Notes: a model not told the origin generated them from the sequence alone. A DNA stretch of 64,000 nucleotides from Symbiodinium natans (GCA_905221605.1 CAJNDS010001990.1:489704-553703), one strand, 5' to 3'. Counted from the first letter of the stretch, positions 8,825 to 17,812 are shown. Program-made: numbers and translations.

Positions 8825-8957
8825 AGGGCTTAGGGTTTAGGGTTTAGGGTTTAGGGTTTAGGGTATAGGGTTTAGGGTTTAGGGTTTAGGGTTTAGGGTT
8901 TAGGGTTTAGGGTTTAGAGTTTAGGATTTAGGGTTTAGGGTGTAGGGTTTAGGGCAT
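8825..8957. repeat. TTTAGGG telomeric tract
   Basis: About 18 units with four scattered single-base variants. Confidence 0.97.
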
Positions 8958-9019
8958 CGCAAACAGGAGAGCGCTCTTCGCCAACGTCCAAGGCCCAAGC
9001 CTCAAAACCGAATGTCCGG

Positions 9020-9150
9020 TTCAGGGTTTGAGGGTTTGGTGTTTTGGTGGTTAGGGTTTGGGGATCTTGGAGTTTGGGGTTTCGGGTTTGGGGTTTAGGC
9101 GGCTTTGGGGGTTTTGGGGGTTTGTGGGGGTTTGGGCTTTGGGGTTCGGT
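9020..9150. repeat. Degenerate TTTGGGG-like tract
   Basis: Irregular GGGTTTGGGG and GGGGGTTTGG units. Confidence 0.85.
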
Positions 9151-9226
9151 GTAATGCCTTAGGCATTTTTGTTAACATTCTTAAACGGCGCAGACTGCAG
9201 CAGCTCAAGAGGTCCATAAAATCCCC

Positions 9227-9272
9227 TACAAGGAGGGGATTTCTTTAGTCTAGTAAAGGGGCCCTCCTTGTA
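9227..9272. mobile_element. M1 inverted-repeat element, 46 bp
   Basis: Begins TACAAGGAGGGG and ends GGGGCCCTCCTTGTA, nearly perfect inverted ends around a short AT-rich middle. It is the smallest copy of the family also seen at 22484, 31626, 47139 and 48256. It codes for nothing, as expected of a MITE-like element. Confidence 0.75.
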
Positions 9273-9414
9273 AGCCCTAATCCCTACACCCTGAACCCAA
9301 AACCCTTTCAACCCGTCAGGGGGAGCGTCCTGCGGGATGAAGTTCTGATGTTCACCCAACTCTGAGAGCGTGCTCTTGTGGAAGGGACCCTGTTGGCAGG
9401 GAGCTTCAACTGAG

Positions 9415-9506
9415 CCCTAAACCCTAAACCCTAAACCTAAACCCTAAACCCTAAACCCTAAACCCGAAACCCTAAACCCTAAACCCTAAACCCTAAACCC
9501 TAACTT
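9415..9506. repeat. CCCTAAA telomeric tract
   Basis: About 13 units with one CCCGAAA and one six-base unit. Confidence 0.97.
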
Positions 9507-9618
9507 GCCAAAACTGGCATTTTGGGGCTTAAGTCTTTGCTGTCTCTTGGCGTGGGGCTCTTCGGCTAGAGGGCGGTAGGTGCAAGGCCTGAGAGGGCTT
9601 GAAGCTTACATGCTTGGG

Positions 9619-9695
9619 CGGTTTAGGGTTTAGGGTTTAGGGTTTAGGGTTTAGGGTCTAGGGTTTAGGGTTTAGGGTTTAGGGTGTAGGGCTTA
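9619..9695. repeat. TTTAGGG telomeric tract
   Basis: About ten units with one TCTAGGG. The 110-base GC-rich island before it (9507-9618) is bracketed by opposed tracts but has no clean acceptor. Confidence 0.96.
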
Positions 9696-9799
9696 GGGGT
9701 TTCTGACAGGCCCCCCGAGGAGCACCACATCGCAGGGTTCTTAGAGTTGACGGGAAGCTACGTGGTCCCTATTTGTGGAGCCTGAGCTTCTTCAAAAGG

Positions 9800-9915
9800 C
9801 TAGGCTGCCCAGTAACCTAGGCTTAAAAAGGGTGCCCTTTTTTGCTTAAAGGGGTTTCTAAGGGAACCTAAACCCCCCCCAAAAAAGGGAATAAGGGTAC
9901 TACTGGGCATCCTAG
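9800..9915. mobile_element. M2 inverted-repeat element, 116 bp
   Basis: Ends CTAGGCTGCCCAGTA and TACTGGGCATCCTAG are inverted repeats (14 of 15 matching). The interior contains GGGTGCCCTTT and TTGCTTAAAGGGGTTT. A copy of the same length lies at 35167-35282, about 90% alike by eye. Non-coding, MITE-like. Confidence 0.85.
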
Positions 9916-10415
9916 AGTGGTTCTGAAGTCTGTGTCCTTGGGTATTATACGATCGAAGGCTTCTTCAAGTAAGGGCCTATACCAAGGGATCATGTAGTAA
10001 CTCACGACCCTTAGATTAAAGGAGGAGGCACTTAGGGAGCCCTGGAAAAATGTAGGGCAAGCGTCCGTAGGCTGCGGGATGTTCTTCTTGCTGGTGAACA
10101 TGTTCCCTTGCTAGTGCTGTGCTGTCCAGGGCTTTATGGTTTTTTGGCTATGTGCGCAGGCTTGCCACCAAGAAAGCGTCTGGTCCTTGTCATTGTCCTT
10201 TTCGTCGCTCCTTTGCCAGCCATGGCAGCCATGGCTTGTCGTTGCCTCGTTTCCCTCCTTTGGGTCGTCAACACAGCAGTGAGCTTCTGCTGAGCGGCCG
10301 TCTGCACCGCCATCCAGGCGTGCAGCCTTGCTAGAATGAAAGCGAAGCTCTAACGTATGTTACAACTGTTAAGCACGCGCACAAGTCAAACAGTCAGATT
10401 TGCAACCATCTTGCC
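9916..10415. other. Unique region with hydrophobic + frame
   Basis: A 61-codon + frame at 10108-10293 is strongly hydrophobic (RLVLVIVLFVAPLPAMAAMA), as in a membrane segment or signal sequence. A second + frame and a minus frame overlap it. No splice or homology support, so it is not called as a gene. Confidence 0.3.
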
Positions 10416-10430
10416 CATGATCAGGATCAT
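10416..10430. repeat. CATGATCAGGATCAT word
   Basis: This 15-base, partly self-complementary word is repeated exactly at 58886-58900. Chance recurrence of 15 bases in 64 kb is unlikely, so it may be the edge of a dispersed element. Confidence 0.6.
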
Positions 10431-10448
10431 TTTCTATTCGCAATCGTC

Positions 10449-10485
10449 ATCACCATCATCATCATCATCATCAACAACAACAACA
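10449..10485. repeat. (CAT)n/(CAA)n microsatellite
   Basis: CATCACCATCATCATCATCATCAT-type repeat followed by CAACAACAACAAC. It resembles the (CAT)n tail at the 3' side of the retrotransposon (22981-22997), so it may mark a truncated 3' end of a related minus-strand element. Confidence 0.8.
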
Positions 10486-10624
10486 TATTATCTCAAGAAG
10501 CCTGCGCTTGCTCCGTAGACTCGTTAGGCCTGGACTGGCCCTCCTCAGCTTTCCGTACAGTCTCGATCAACGTCTTGCAGGCTCATTCCGATGTTGCGGA
10601 AGAGCCTCTAAAAACTTCCGCAGT

Positions 10625-10742
10625 TCAGTTTAGGGTTTAGGGTTTAGGGTTTTGGGTTTAGGGTTTAGGGTTTAGGGTTTAGGGTTTAGGGTTTTGGGTA
10701 TAGGGATTTGGGTTTTGGGTTGAGGGTTGAGGGTTGAGGGAG
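10625..10742. repeat. TTTAGGG telomeric tract
   Basis: About ten TTTAGGG units, then TTTTGGG and TTGAGGG variants. Confidence 0.96.
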
Positions 10743-11462
10743 ATGGTCTGCCACCAAGAGAGCAACAGCGATCAGGATGGCTTTGTGATTCGTAAGCTTA
10801 CATAGAGCACATGCATGCCAAAAACCCGACTACCAAAGAGCGCCCCGCCTCCTGTCGACACCAAAGCAACTAACCCCTACAGATGGCTAGCCGCAAAACG
10901 AAACCCCAAATGACTCCACCGAAAACAGGCGAACCTCCCCAAATCCCTGCACACGTCTAAGCTTCGGGCCTTGAGAACTTAGGGCATGCGTCTCGAAGCA
11001 CACTACATCAAGCTTAACCCTAAACTTATGAAACAACCTGAAGCTTCAGAGTTCACAAGTCTCCAGGGGCCCTTCCTTGCCAACGATGCCACAGGACATG
11101 TCCCCCTCCTGCCGCTTGAAGTTCTTGTCGGCCTCTGGCTGGTCAGGGTCGTTTGTGCTGTAAGATCTAGGAGGGTTGTCAGGGTTTAGGGTCTGGGGTT
11201 TGGGGGTTTGGGGCATAGGATTATCTCCTTTTCTGCTTGCTTCCTGAGTTCTTTTTGGAGGAAAAGCATAACTTTCGGGGTGTAGTGGTGTTTTTTGGTA
11301 CAGCCTTGGGGTTTGGGGCTTTAAAGGTTTCGGAGGTTTTGCCTTAAGGCTTTGGGTGTCAGCCTCTCGAATGTAACGTATGTGTGGAATCCCTTCAGAC
11401 GGTTCTTTATAGGCTTGGATGGCAATGATTAATGCCTGATCCTGTTTTGGGTTGGGGTTTTG
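10743..11462. other. Unique region, no supported gene
   Basis: A 67-codon + frame (10986-11189) begins MRLEAHYIKLNPKLMKQPEA and runs into a short TTTAGGG tract; it is not supported otherwise. Degenerate GGTTTGGGG words lie at 11180-11350. Confidence 0.35.
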
Positions 11463-11515
11463 ACCCTAAGCCCGAAGCCCTAAGCCCTAAACCCTAAACC
11501 CTAAACCCTAAACTG
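11463..11515. repeat. CCCTAAA tract
   Basis: Seven units; the first three carry AAG in place of AAA. Confidence 0.94.
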
Positions 11516-11659
11516 CTAAGGGGATTACGGCTTCAGGGCCTCTAGACTTCTAGGACGTCCAGGCTTAGGGTTTCGGCATGTTTTTTGAGCGTGGGCCGGA
11601 GGCATTTGCAGGCTGGTGGTTGAAGGGTGTTTTGGGTTAGGTTGTTCGGCCATGGGGTT

Positions 11660-11860
11660 CTGGTTTGGGGTTTGGGGTTTGGGGTTTGGGGTTTGGGGTT
11701 TGGGGCTTGGGGCTTGGGGTTTGGGGTTTGGGGTTTGGGGTTTGGGGTTTGGGGTTTGGGGTTTCGGGTTTGGGGTTTAGGGTTTAGAGTTTAGGGTTTA
11801 GGGTTTAGGCTTTAGGGTTTAGAGGCTGGAGTTTAGGGTTTAGGACTTAGGGTTTAGGAT
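11660..11860. repeat. TTTGGGG array followed by TTTAGGG
   Basis: About sixteen TTTGGGG (two CTTGGGG) units at 11660-11780, then about ten TTTAGGG-type units. This is the longest uniform block of the Tetrahymena-like variant in the window. Confidence 0.96.
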
Positions 11861-11999
11861 CTCTCTCACCTAGGATGGGCTTAAGGTTTGGGGTTTAGGG
11901 CTTAGGGCTTAGGCCAACTCGACTGCAGGAGCCTCAAGACTTACCAAGTCGATCCCGTGATGACCCCTGTCCACCTCCTAGTCTGAACTATCCAAAACT

Positions 12000-12060
12000 C
12001 CCTCTCCCTAAACCCTAAACCCTAAACCCTAAACCCTAAACCCTAAACCCTAAACCCTAC
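12000..12060. repeat. CCCTAAA tract
   Basis: Eight perfect units. Confidence 0.97.
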
Positions 12061-12148
12061 TCTCTTTCAATAAGCCCTACATTCCCCTCGACCCCGGGCG
12101 TGGGCGGCGCCCTAAACCCTAAACCCCAAACCCTAGCGAGGTAATCAT

Positions 12149-12263
12149 CTGGACCCAAGAGTACCTGGGAATGGAAAGAGTGCCCTTTGTGGTTCAAAAA
12201 AGGGTTTCTAAAGGGAAGCCTAAACCTTAGAAACAAGGGGATGAGGGCCTACTCTTGTGGACT
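12149..12263. mobile_element. M2-related element, about 115 bp
   Basis: Ends GGACCCAAGAGTA and TACTCTTGTGGAC are imperfect inverted repeats. The interior shares GTGCCCTTTGTGG and AAAGGGTTTCTAAAGGGAA with the M2 copies, and the length is the same. Related elements with GTCTAGACCC ends start near 14254 and 26524. Confidence 0.65.
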
Positions 12264-12291
12264 TTGGGCTTGAGGCTTAGGGGTACGTAAC

Positions 12292-12431
12292 CTACTATTT
12301 GCTTCAGAACTCCCCCTCACCCCCCTCACCCCCCTCTCCACAAAAAAGAAATCAAAACAATTATTCCTTGCAAGGGTACTGTAGGGATGTTTATCTTGTA
12401 TCTGTTGGTGGGGTTCTTAAGCAAATAGTAG
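12292..12431. mobile_element. M6 inverted-repeat element, 140 bp
   Basis: Terminal CTACTATTTGCTTCAGAAC and GTTCTTAAGCAAATAGTAG match 18 of 19 when inverted. The interior holds CCCCCTCACC repeats and an A/T-rich part. A shorter relative lies at 40046-40147. Confidence 0.8.
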
Positions 12432-12439
12432 AATCTATA

Positions 12440-12555
12440 CTGAACTCGAAACCCCTGCAGAAGTGACATTTTTGCTGAACTCGAAACCCCTGCAACAGTT
12501 ACAATTCTTGCTGTTTCTTAGGAATTACAGCACACACAAATTAACAATATATTTC
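12440..12555. mobile_element. M8 dispersed repeat
   Basis: Contains CTGAACTCGAAACCCCTGCA twice (12440 and 12476) and then GCTGTTTCTTAGGAATTACAG. The last phrase recurs at 62742-62762, where the surroundings (AACTGAACTTGGAAC) are also similar. Ends are not defined. Confidence 0.55.
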
Positions 12556-12618
12556 CAAGTACCCTAAGCCCTAAACCCTAAACCCTAAACCCTAAACCCT
12601 AAACCCTAAACCCTAAAG
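12556..12618. repeat. CCCTAAA tract
   Basis: Eight units ending CCCTAAAG. That AG is the candidate acceptor. Confidence 0.97.
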
Positions 12619-12721
12619 AAATTGTATGAAGCACATAGTGGTCAGAAGCCTCATGGATGCGGGCATCCCGGTTCAGCTCCGCAGCTGCCACAACCACCCT
12701 CCGATCTCCAGCTCATGGAGG
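12619..12721 (+). CDS. Candidate exon, 34 codons
   Basis: A GC-rich island directly between CCCTAAAG and GG|GTTTAGGG. One + frame reads MKHIVVRSLMDAGIPVQLRS and continues to the donor. Another + frame is also open, so the phase is uncertain. Both junctions are formed by the telomeric tracts. Product unknown. Confidence 0.32.
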
Positions 12722-12772
12722 GTTTAGGGTTTAGGGTTTAGGGTTTAGGGTTTAGGGTTTAGGGTTTAGGGC
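12719..12772. repeat. TTTAGGG tract
   Basis: Seven perfect units, the start of a putative intron. Confidence 0.97.
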
Positions 12773-12861
12773 CTGACATCCTTTTTACTTGGTGCCCTCG
12801 CTGCTTTTTTAACCTACGAAGTTGGCACTGAAGCCGGGAAGCTCTGTACGCTTTATAACCA

Positions 12862-12926
12862 CCCTAAACCATAAACCCCAAACCCTAAACCCTAAACCCC
12901 AAACCCTAAACCCTAAACCCTAAACA
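12862..12926. repeat. CCCTAAA/CCCCAAA tract
   Basis: About nine units with three CCCCAAA or CCATAAA variants. Confidence 0.95.
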
Positions 12927-13084
12927 GTAACTTGATAGGCTTGATAGGCCCCTAGACCACTTGGCGTCAGTTCAGCCCTTGGGCCTATAAAGCCTTAGAG
13001 TCCTTGCAAAGCTCGTGTTCTGAAGACTTTTGAAGAACACTTCGCGAGTATTCTGCTGTAACCTATGCATGTGAGGGTGATTCT

Positions 13085-13145
13085 GCTGCAGGGTTTAGGG
13101 GTTTGGGGTTTAGGGTTTAGGGCTTAGGGCCTAGGATTTAGGGAG
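13085..13145. repeat. TTTAGGG tract
   Basis: About seven mutated units. Confidence 0.9.
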
Positions 13146-13202
13146 GGATCACATTGAAAAGAGGTCTGTAGGCATGCAAGACCTCCAAACACACCCTAGA
13201 TT

Positions 13203-13304
13203 GGGATGTTCCCCCTTATACTAACGACTAACAGCCCTTAATAGGGATTCTAGTACCCTCTGTTAATCCCTATTAAGGACTGCTAGCATAAGGGGGATCA
13301 TCCC
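13203..13304. mobile_element. M7 inverted-repeat element, 102 bp
   Basis: Begins GGGATGTTCCCCCTTATACT and ends in its imperfect inverse (ATAAGGGGGATCATCCC). Inner arms CCCTTAATAGGGATT and AATCCCTATTAAGG also pair, so nearly the whole element is one hairpin. A relative is at 42499-42617. Confidence 0.75.
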
Positions 13305-13456
13305 AAACTCGAAACCCTTGAGGCCGAAAACCCTAGAACCCGAAAGCCGAAAACCCTAAAACCCGAAACCCCTAAGCCGAGCCTCCAAACCCTAACCCTC
13401 AGTCCCGATCCGCGAGCCCTGACTCGCAACCGCATTGAAGCCCTGAACAACATAAT

Positions 13457-13560
13457 GGGGGGGGGGGGGGGGTTCCGAAAATTTGGGGTGCCCTTTGTAA
13501 TATGGATTCTGGTATTTTGGGGTATATTCGGGGGACCCTATTTTGGGAAATGCCCATTCT
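13457..13560. mobile_element. G16 run and M5b element
   Basis: A 16-base G run is followed by TTCCGAAAATTTGGGGTGCCC and ends GGGAAATGCCCATT. The same two ends bracket 30892-30980. Non-coding. Confidence 0.6.
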
Positions 13561-13660
13561 GGGGTTTGGGGCTAAGGGCTTTAGGGTGTGAGTGTTTGGG
13601 GGGTTTAGGGTGAGGGCGTTTTTAGGGCTTCGGAATATGGTCCCTTGTCTTCGCACTCAC

Positions 13661-14250
13661 TCAGTTTCCTAGGCGGGTGAGGCTTGCTCCGAGGGCTTAA
13701 CGTTCTTGCAACTATCCCACGAAAGGCTCAAGATTACCGCACATCAAAGAGGACGATCATGTTGAAGAGGTGACCATATAACAGCTGAATAGACTCTAAG
13801 GGTTTAGGGTTTAGGGTTTATAGGGTTTAGGTGTAGGTCCTTCCACGTGAAGTCTTTTCAAGGACTTTTAAGGGGTCCCTCCTTTTATCCTCTCAGTCCC
13901 CTAAGCTTTCTGGGGCTAAGGCTTAGGTAAACAAAAGAAAGCTACACTGCAGTTTCAATCCAAAGCCCAGAAATTCATCGAGCTCTAAGAAAACTCTATA
14001 AGCCCTGAAAGCTGTGTATAAGCCCTAAGAGCTATGTATATACCCCCTAACCCACTCTTAAGCCCATAAATGCTAACCCCTGAAACCCCTGAACCCTACA
14101 CCCTCAGCTTGGATCCACCACCTCGGCCTGTCTCCAATATCCACCTGTAAGCTGCTTCAGGTGTTGGGATTTGAGTGTAGGGTTTAGGGTTTAGGGTTGT
14201 TAAGAAGGCTCAAAGGGCTGGTCAATCTCAACGAGACTTTGGGGCCTTGA
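13661..14250. other. Unique DNA with short telomeric tracts
   Basis: Short TTTAGGG tracts at 13797-13830 and 14180-14205. GCCCTGAAAGCTGTGTATAA and GCCCTAAGAGCTATGTATA (14001-14041) are a tandem pair of about 28 bp. No gene seen. Confidence 0.5.
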
Positions 14251-14253
14251 TAT

Positions 14254-14367
14254 GTCTAGACCCAAGAGACAATGAACAGGGGCACCCTTTTTGAATTAAA
14301 GGTTGATCTGGGAACCTTCACCCTGAAAAAGCGAGACTAAGGCCCTACTCTGAGTCCTGGAGTAGTG
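14254..14367. mobile_element. M2-related element, degenerate
   Basis: Begins GTCTAGACCCAAGAGA, contains GGGCACCCTTTTTGAATTAA and ends CTACTCTGAGTCCTGGAGT. It is a diverged relative of 12149-12263. Confidence 0.5.
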
Positions 14368-14455
14368 AAGACTGGAGCTTTCTGGGTCAGGAGCGCCCGG
14401 GGCTGTGCTTAAGGATAGCCACTCAGGGTTCTGGGAGGGAGGGCACTGATGGGGC

Positions 14456-14506
14456 TTAGGGTTTAGGGTTTAGGGTTTAGGGTTTAGGGTCTAAACCCTA
14501 CACCCC
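14456..14506. repeat. TTTAGGG tract ending in a fold-back
   Basis: Five TTTAGGG units run directly into CTAAACCCTACACCC at about 14490, forming an inverted junction. Confidence 0.9.
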
Positions 14507-14585
14507 CAATACCAGCATTATCCATAAAACAGGGGAGGGAATTATTTTCCTTGTATCCCCGAACGGACCCTATATCTAGATTCAC

Positions 14586-14627
14586 CAATATATATATATA
14601 TATACACATATATATATATACATAGGT
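14586..14627. repeat. (TA)n microsatellite
   Basis: TATATATA with CACATA interruptions, about 40 bp. Confidence 0.93.
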
Positions 14628-14741
14628 ATGTGTGTCTATACAGTAAGCCCTGTTTCATGTTTTGGAGGTTCAGCTCAGGTAAACCCAAAGACAAGCGATG
14701 CCGGAATGTGTGACCAGCACATGGTCCGCACAACGTTTGCC

Positions 14742-14917
14742 CCAAACCCTAAACCCTAAACCCTACACCCTAAAACCCTAAAACCCTAAACCCTAAACCC
14801 TAAACAACCCAAAACAACCCTAAACCCTAAACAACCCTAAATCCTAAACCCAAAACCCTAAACCCTAAACCTAAACCCTAAACCCTAAACCCTAAACCCT
14901 AAACCCTAAACCCTACT
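14742..14917. repeat. CCCTAAA tract with length variants
   Basis: About 24 units. The middle part has CCCTAAAA, CCTAAACAA and six-base CCTAAA variants; the outer parts are regular. Confidence 0.96.
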
Positions 14918-14974
14918 CTCAAGGCCCCAAGTCTGGTGTAAGGTTCATTTTTTCAGAGGATGCTTGGAGGTAAA

Positions 14975-15200
14975 TGTTACTTATTAACCAATTATAACTG
15001 TACTTCGGGGTTTAGGGTTTAGGGTTTAGGGGTGTTTATTAACGAATTACAACTGTACTTATAGCCACTTGTCAGCCCCTTAAGTGCCCTAACGTGGTTC
15101 TAACTTCGGTTATGAGTGCAGTTACCCTAAACCCTGAAACCTGAACCCTAAACCCTAAACCCTATGCCATAATTGGTGAATAAGCACTATGAACCTCCAA
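14975..15200. mobile_element. M3 element interrupted twice by telomeric repeats
   Basis: TTATTAACCAATTATAACTG at 14981 is repeated at 15036 (TTATTAACGAATTACAACTG), flanking about 29 bp of TTTAGGG repeats. The right end of the element (GTTATAATTGGTTAATAAG in the copy at 32641) is split here by about 44 bp of CCCTAAA repeats at 15125-15168. The middle (AAGTGCCCTAACGTGG) matches the other copies. Confidence 0.8.
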
Positions 15201-15235
15201 ATGCAGGCTTCCGCACCTGACCCAAGCCGTGGGAG

Positions 15236-15280
15236 GTGGCGCTGAAGTGCGGGACAGACCTGTCGCTGGAGGGCCTACAG
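15236..15280 (+). CDS. Candidate exon, paralogue of 2917-2961
   Basis: Follows CCGTGGGAG and ends CTACAGG|GTTTGGG. The frame VALKCGTDLSLEGLQ aligns without gaps to VALRSPGHSSFDGLR at 2917-2961. The exact exon end may be one base further. Function unknown. Confidence 0.33.
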
Positions 15281-15410
15281 GGTTTGGGTTTAAGTTTAGG
15301 GTTTAGGGTTTAGGGTTTAGGGTTATAGGGTTATAGGGTTTAGGGTTTGGGGTTTAGGGTTTAGGGTTTAGGGTTTGGGGTTTAGGGTTTAGGGTTTTTA
15401 GGTTCAGAGC
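15281..15410. repeat. TTTAGGG tract
   Basis: About 16 units with TTATAGGG and TTTGGGG variants. Confidence 0.95.
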
Positions 15411-15942
15411 TTGGGATGGTTGAGGTGTTGCTTGACGAGCCTTGAACTTAGACCCTTAACTGCACACCGCCAAACCATGTCTCTGGTTGAACTTATCGCA
15501 AGGCTGTCTGAGCAACCCAGGAATAAGAAATTGCGTTTAGGGTTTAGGGTTTAGGGTTTAGGGTTTGGGGTTTGGGGTTTGGGGTTTGGGGTCTGAGTGT
15601 TGGATAGATGTGTTGTAAGAAATGGGATTCCAAAAAAGAAGTGAAAAAAAAGGGGAGCCACTTCGGAGATCCAGCGGGGGTAGCCTTACGCATCACAAGT
15701 CCCATGAGGCACTGAGGCTTAAACAAAAGCAGGCCTTTGAGTTCCTAACACCGGGGTTAGGGTTAGGGTTTAGGTTTAGGGTTTAGGGTTTAGGATTTAG
15801 GGTCAGGGTTTACGTTTAGGGCTTAGGTTGTAGGGTTAGGGTTTAGGAACCGAAACCCTCAATAAGCAGCAGGCGTCCAAACTTGTAGACCTACAGTCTA
15901 CAACTTGGACAAACCTCCGGAACACTCTCTCCCACTCCAAAA
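15411..15942. other. Unique DNA with two TTTAGGG tracts
   Basis: Tracts at 15538-15597 (TTTAGGG then four TTTGGGG) and 15754-15850 (mixed TTAGGG, TTTAGGG). The rest is unique. The 60-codon minus frame at 15544 ends in telomeric sequence and is not supported. Confidence 0.6.
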
Positions 15943-16040
15943 TGGGGGTTTACGATATTGGGGGTACCTTATTGGGGTCCTTTTTATACGGGGATCCTAC
16001 TATTTGGGGTCTATATCGGGGTCCCTCATATTCGTAAACC
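15943..16040. mobile_element. M5 inverted-repeat element, 98 bp
   Basis: Begins TGGGGGTTTACGA and ends TTCGTAAACC. The interior repeats ATTGGGGGTACC, ATTGGGGTCC and ATTTGGGGTC. A shorter copy (60 bp) is at 28841-28900 with the same ends. Confidence 0.7.
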
Positions 16041-16500
16041 GTGAAATCCCAAACTTAAAATGCAAAGACAGACTGAAACCCAAAGCCGCCAAAACCTAGC
16101 CCCTCTCGACCGGAAAGCCTAAACCCTTTGCCTTGAGCCCTAAACCCTAAACCGACCCCAAGCCCTACCCCCCCCCCCCCCCCCACCCACCCCCACTCGG
16201 TACCCCGCCCTCGGATGCCACGCGTGTGATCACCCGGACCGGCGTGCAAATCCGCTTCGCCTGAGCTTGTACTTCAAGCTTGGGGGCTTCAGGGATTTAG
16301 GGTTCAGGGCTTATGGTTTCGGGCTTTGGGTCAAGCATCTTCAGCTTAAGGTTTAGGGGCCTAAGGGTGTTTAGGGGGCAAGGTTTAGGGCAGGGGGTTT
16401 AGGAGTTTATGGGGTTTGGGGGAGTGAGGGGTTTGGGGGGAAAAAGGATGCTGAGGGGGTTTAGGCTTTCAGTTTCGAGGGAAGCTGGCAAGCTTTGGCC
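16041..16500. other. Unique DNA, C17 run and degenerate TTTAGGG
   Basis: A C run near 16168-16184, then degenerate GGGGTTTAGGGGG words at 16280-16470. No gene seen. Confidence 0.5.
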
Positions 16501-16642
16501 ATGCGTTAAGGGCTATGACCTCCCATCGAGGGCCGCGCAGCTACATGTGTCGGCCAACCCCTGAAGCACAGAATTATTGTTGGGTTTTGGGGTCAAGATA
16601 CTGGGCTTGGGCTTCAAACCTTGGGTTTTACGACGTCTCCAG

Positions 16643-16727
16643 GCTTGATCACGTTTCGGCGAACTGCCTCTCCGACTTCATCAACTCCTTCAAACGCTCG
16701 TCGAAAGCAAATCCGACAGCCAGCAAG
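16643..16727 (+). CDS. Candidate exon, 28 codons
   Basis: Follows GACGTCTCCAG and ends AGCAAG|GTGGCG. The frame reads LDHVSANCLSDFINSFKRSS and onward, inside a 96-codon + frame (16515-16805) with varied, protein-like composition. It may extend past the GT to about 16775. A minus frame overlaps only its end. Product unknown. Confidence 0.38.
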
Positions 16728-16834
16728 GTGGCGACCAAGTCTGCTCTGCTCCACTTGGAAATTCCATCCCCAAACCCTCTAAAGCCCCAAAAAAAGCCCA
16801 AGTGAACACCTCAACTCTAAACGTCCCAACCGAG

Positions 16835-16917
16835 GCGCATGGACCCCTGGGAACACCGATGCGAGCGTTCTCATCGGCCCTGCCAGCAAGAGCGCTGAGT
16901 CTTTTCAAACTGAAACC
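16835..16917. other. GC-rich island, open in several frames
   Basis: Follows CCAACCGAG. Two + frames are open (one reads TPGNTDASVLIGPASKSAES) and a minus frame as well, so strand and phase cannot be chosen. Confidence 0.3.
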
Positions 16918-16967
16918 CCTAAACCCTAAACCCTAAACCCTAAACCCTAAACCCTAAACCCTAAACT
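16918..16967. repeat. CCCTAAA tract
   Basis: Seven perfect units. Confidence 0.97.
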
Positions 16968-16973
16968 GCGGAG

Positions 16974-17022
16974 CCTGCTTAACACTTTCGACTCGAGGAT
17001 GCCACGGGGTTTTTGGTGTGAG
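16974..17022 (+). CDS. Candidate exon paired with 17181
   Basis: Follows CTGCGGAG and ends GTGTGAG|GTTTAGGG. It reads LLNTFDSRMPRGFWCE and ends in phase 0, the phase of the next candidate. The 158-base gap between them starts GTTTAGGG and ends TTTGCTTGCAG. Confidence 0.35.
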
Positions 17023-17180
17023 GTTTAGGGTTTAGGGGTTTAGGGTTTAGGGTTTAGGGGTTTCAGGGTCTCAGTTATGGTTTAGAGGTTTAAGGGTTCA
17101 GGGTTTGGAGTTGAAGGCTTACGGCTTTTGGTCTATAAGGCTATCAGGAATCACAGTGCTGTCGCAAAATTTGCTTGCAG
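17023..17180 (+). other. Putative 158-nt telomere-repeat intron
   Basis: Begins with about eight TTTAGGG-type units, becomes unique, and ends GCAAAATTTGCTTGCAG. It separates two open islands in matching phase. Confidence 0.38.
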
Positions 17181-17322
17181 GTGGCTTCGGGCTTGGGGCT
17201 TCAAACAACTCGGGCAGCAGCGTGCTTGACTGAGCTGACACACCCTGCGCCATTCGCTGTCGTCTCACTCAGGACGGCTGACAAAACCACTTTGCGACAA
17301 GGACTGCAAGTCCTACGAGTTT
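17181..17322 (+). CDS. Candidate exon, 47 codons
   Basis: Follows TTTGCTTGCAG and ends ACGAGTTT|GTAAGG, both good splice contexts. The frame reads VASGLGLQTTRAAACLTELT and is open throughout. It lies in a 64-codon + frame with mixed composition. Among the candidates it has the best pair of splice-like sites. Product unknown. Confidence 0.42.
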
Positions 17323-17756
17323 GTAAGGTTGAGGGCTTATGGGAGCTACGCACAAAGGGGCATATTTAACTAGAAGGGTAAATATATGGAGCATTTTACG
17401 CGGTGACTAATTTCCATAAATCCTGAAGCTTTCCTGAATGGCTCCCGGAAGTCTGATCAGCAAGCTGCTGCGGCATTCTTCTCATCCGATGGCTGACAAG
17501 TTGAGACAGATCACATATCACCTTGTCCAAGAAGCATAAGCATCACAAGCGGCATCGCCAACACTTTGAGACGAAATAACCGTGTGTTTTGTTGGCTCGG
17601 ACGTCTTGTGGAACTCTTTGGCCTCATGAAAGAACTTATGCAACGCTAAGGGCTCTAGACACTAGAATAATATGCCCTTTGGCATCCAGAATTTCAATCT
17701 CTGGCATGTCGTTGTCAAATCCTACGGCAACATTTTGAACTGTCATCGTGTGTACC
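17323..17756. other. Unique region, no gene seen
   Basis: Balanced composition, no telomeric tract and no long open frame. It would be the start of the intron after 17322. Confidence 0.4.
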
Positions 17757-17812
17757 TAAGCCCTAAACCCTAAGCCCTAAACCCTAAACCCTAAACCCTA
17801 AACCCTAATACC
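17757..17812. repeat. CCCTAAA tract
   Basis: Eight units, two with AAG in place of AAA. Confidence 0.96.

Noticed and set aside
9507-9618. Exon in the convergent island
   Set aside because: No AG acceptor near the left tract, and the best + frame meets a stop before the right tract.
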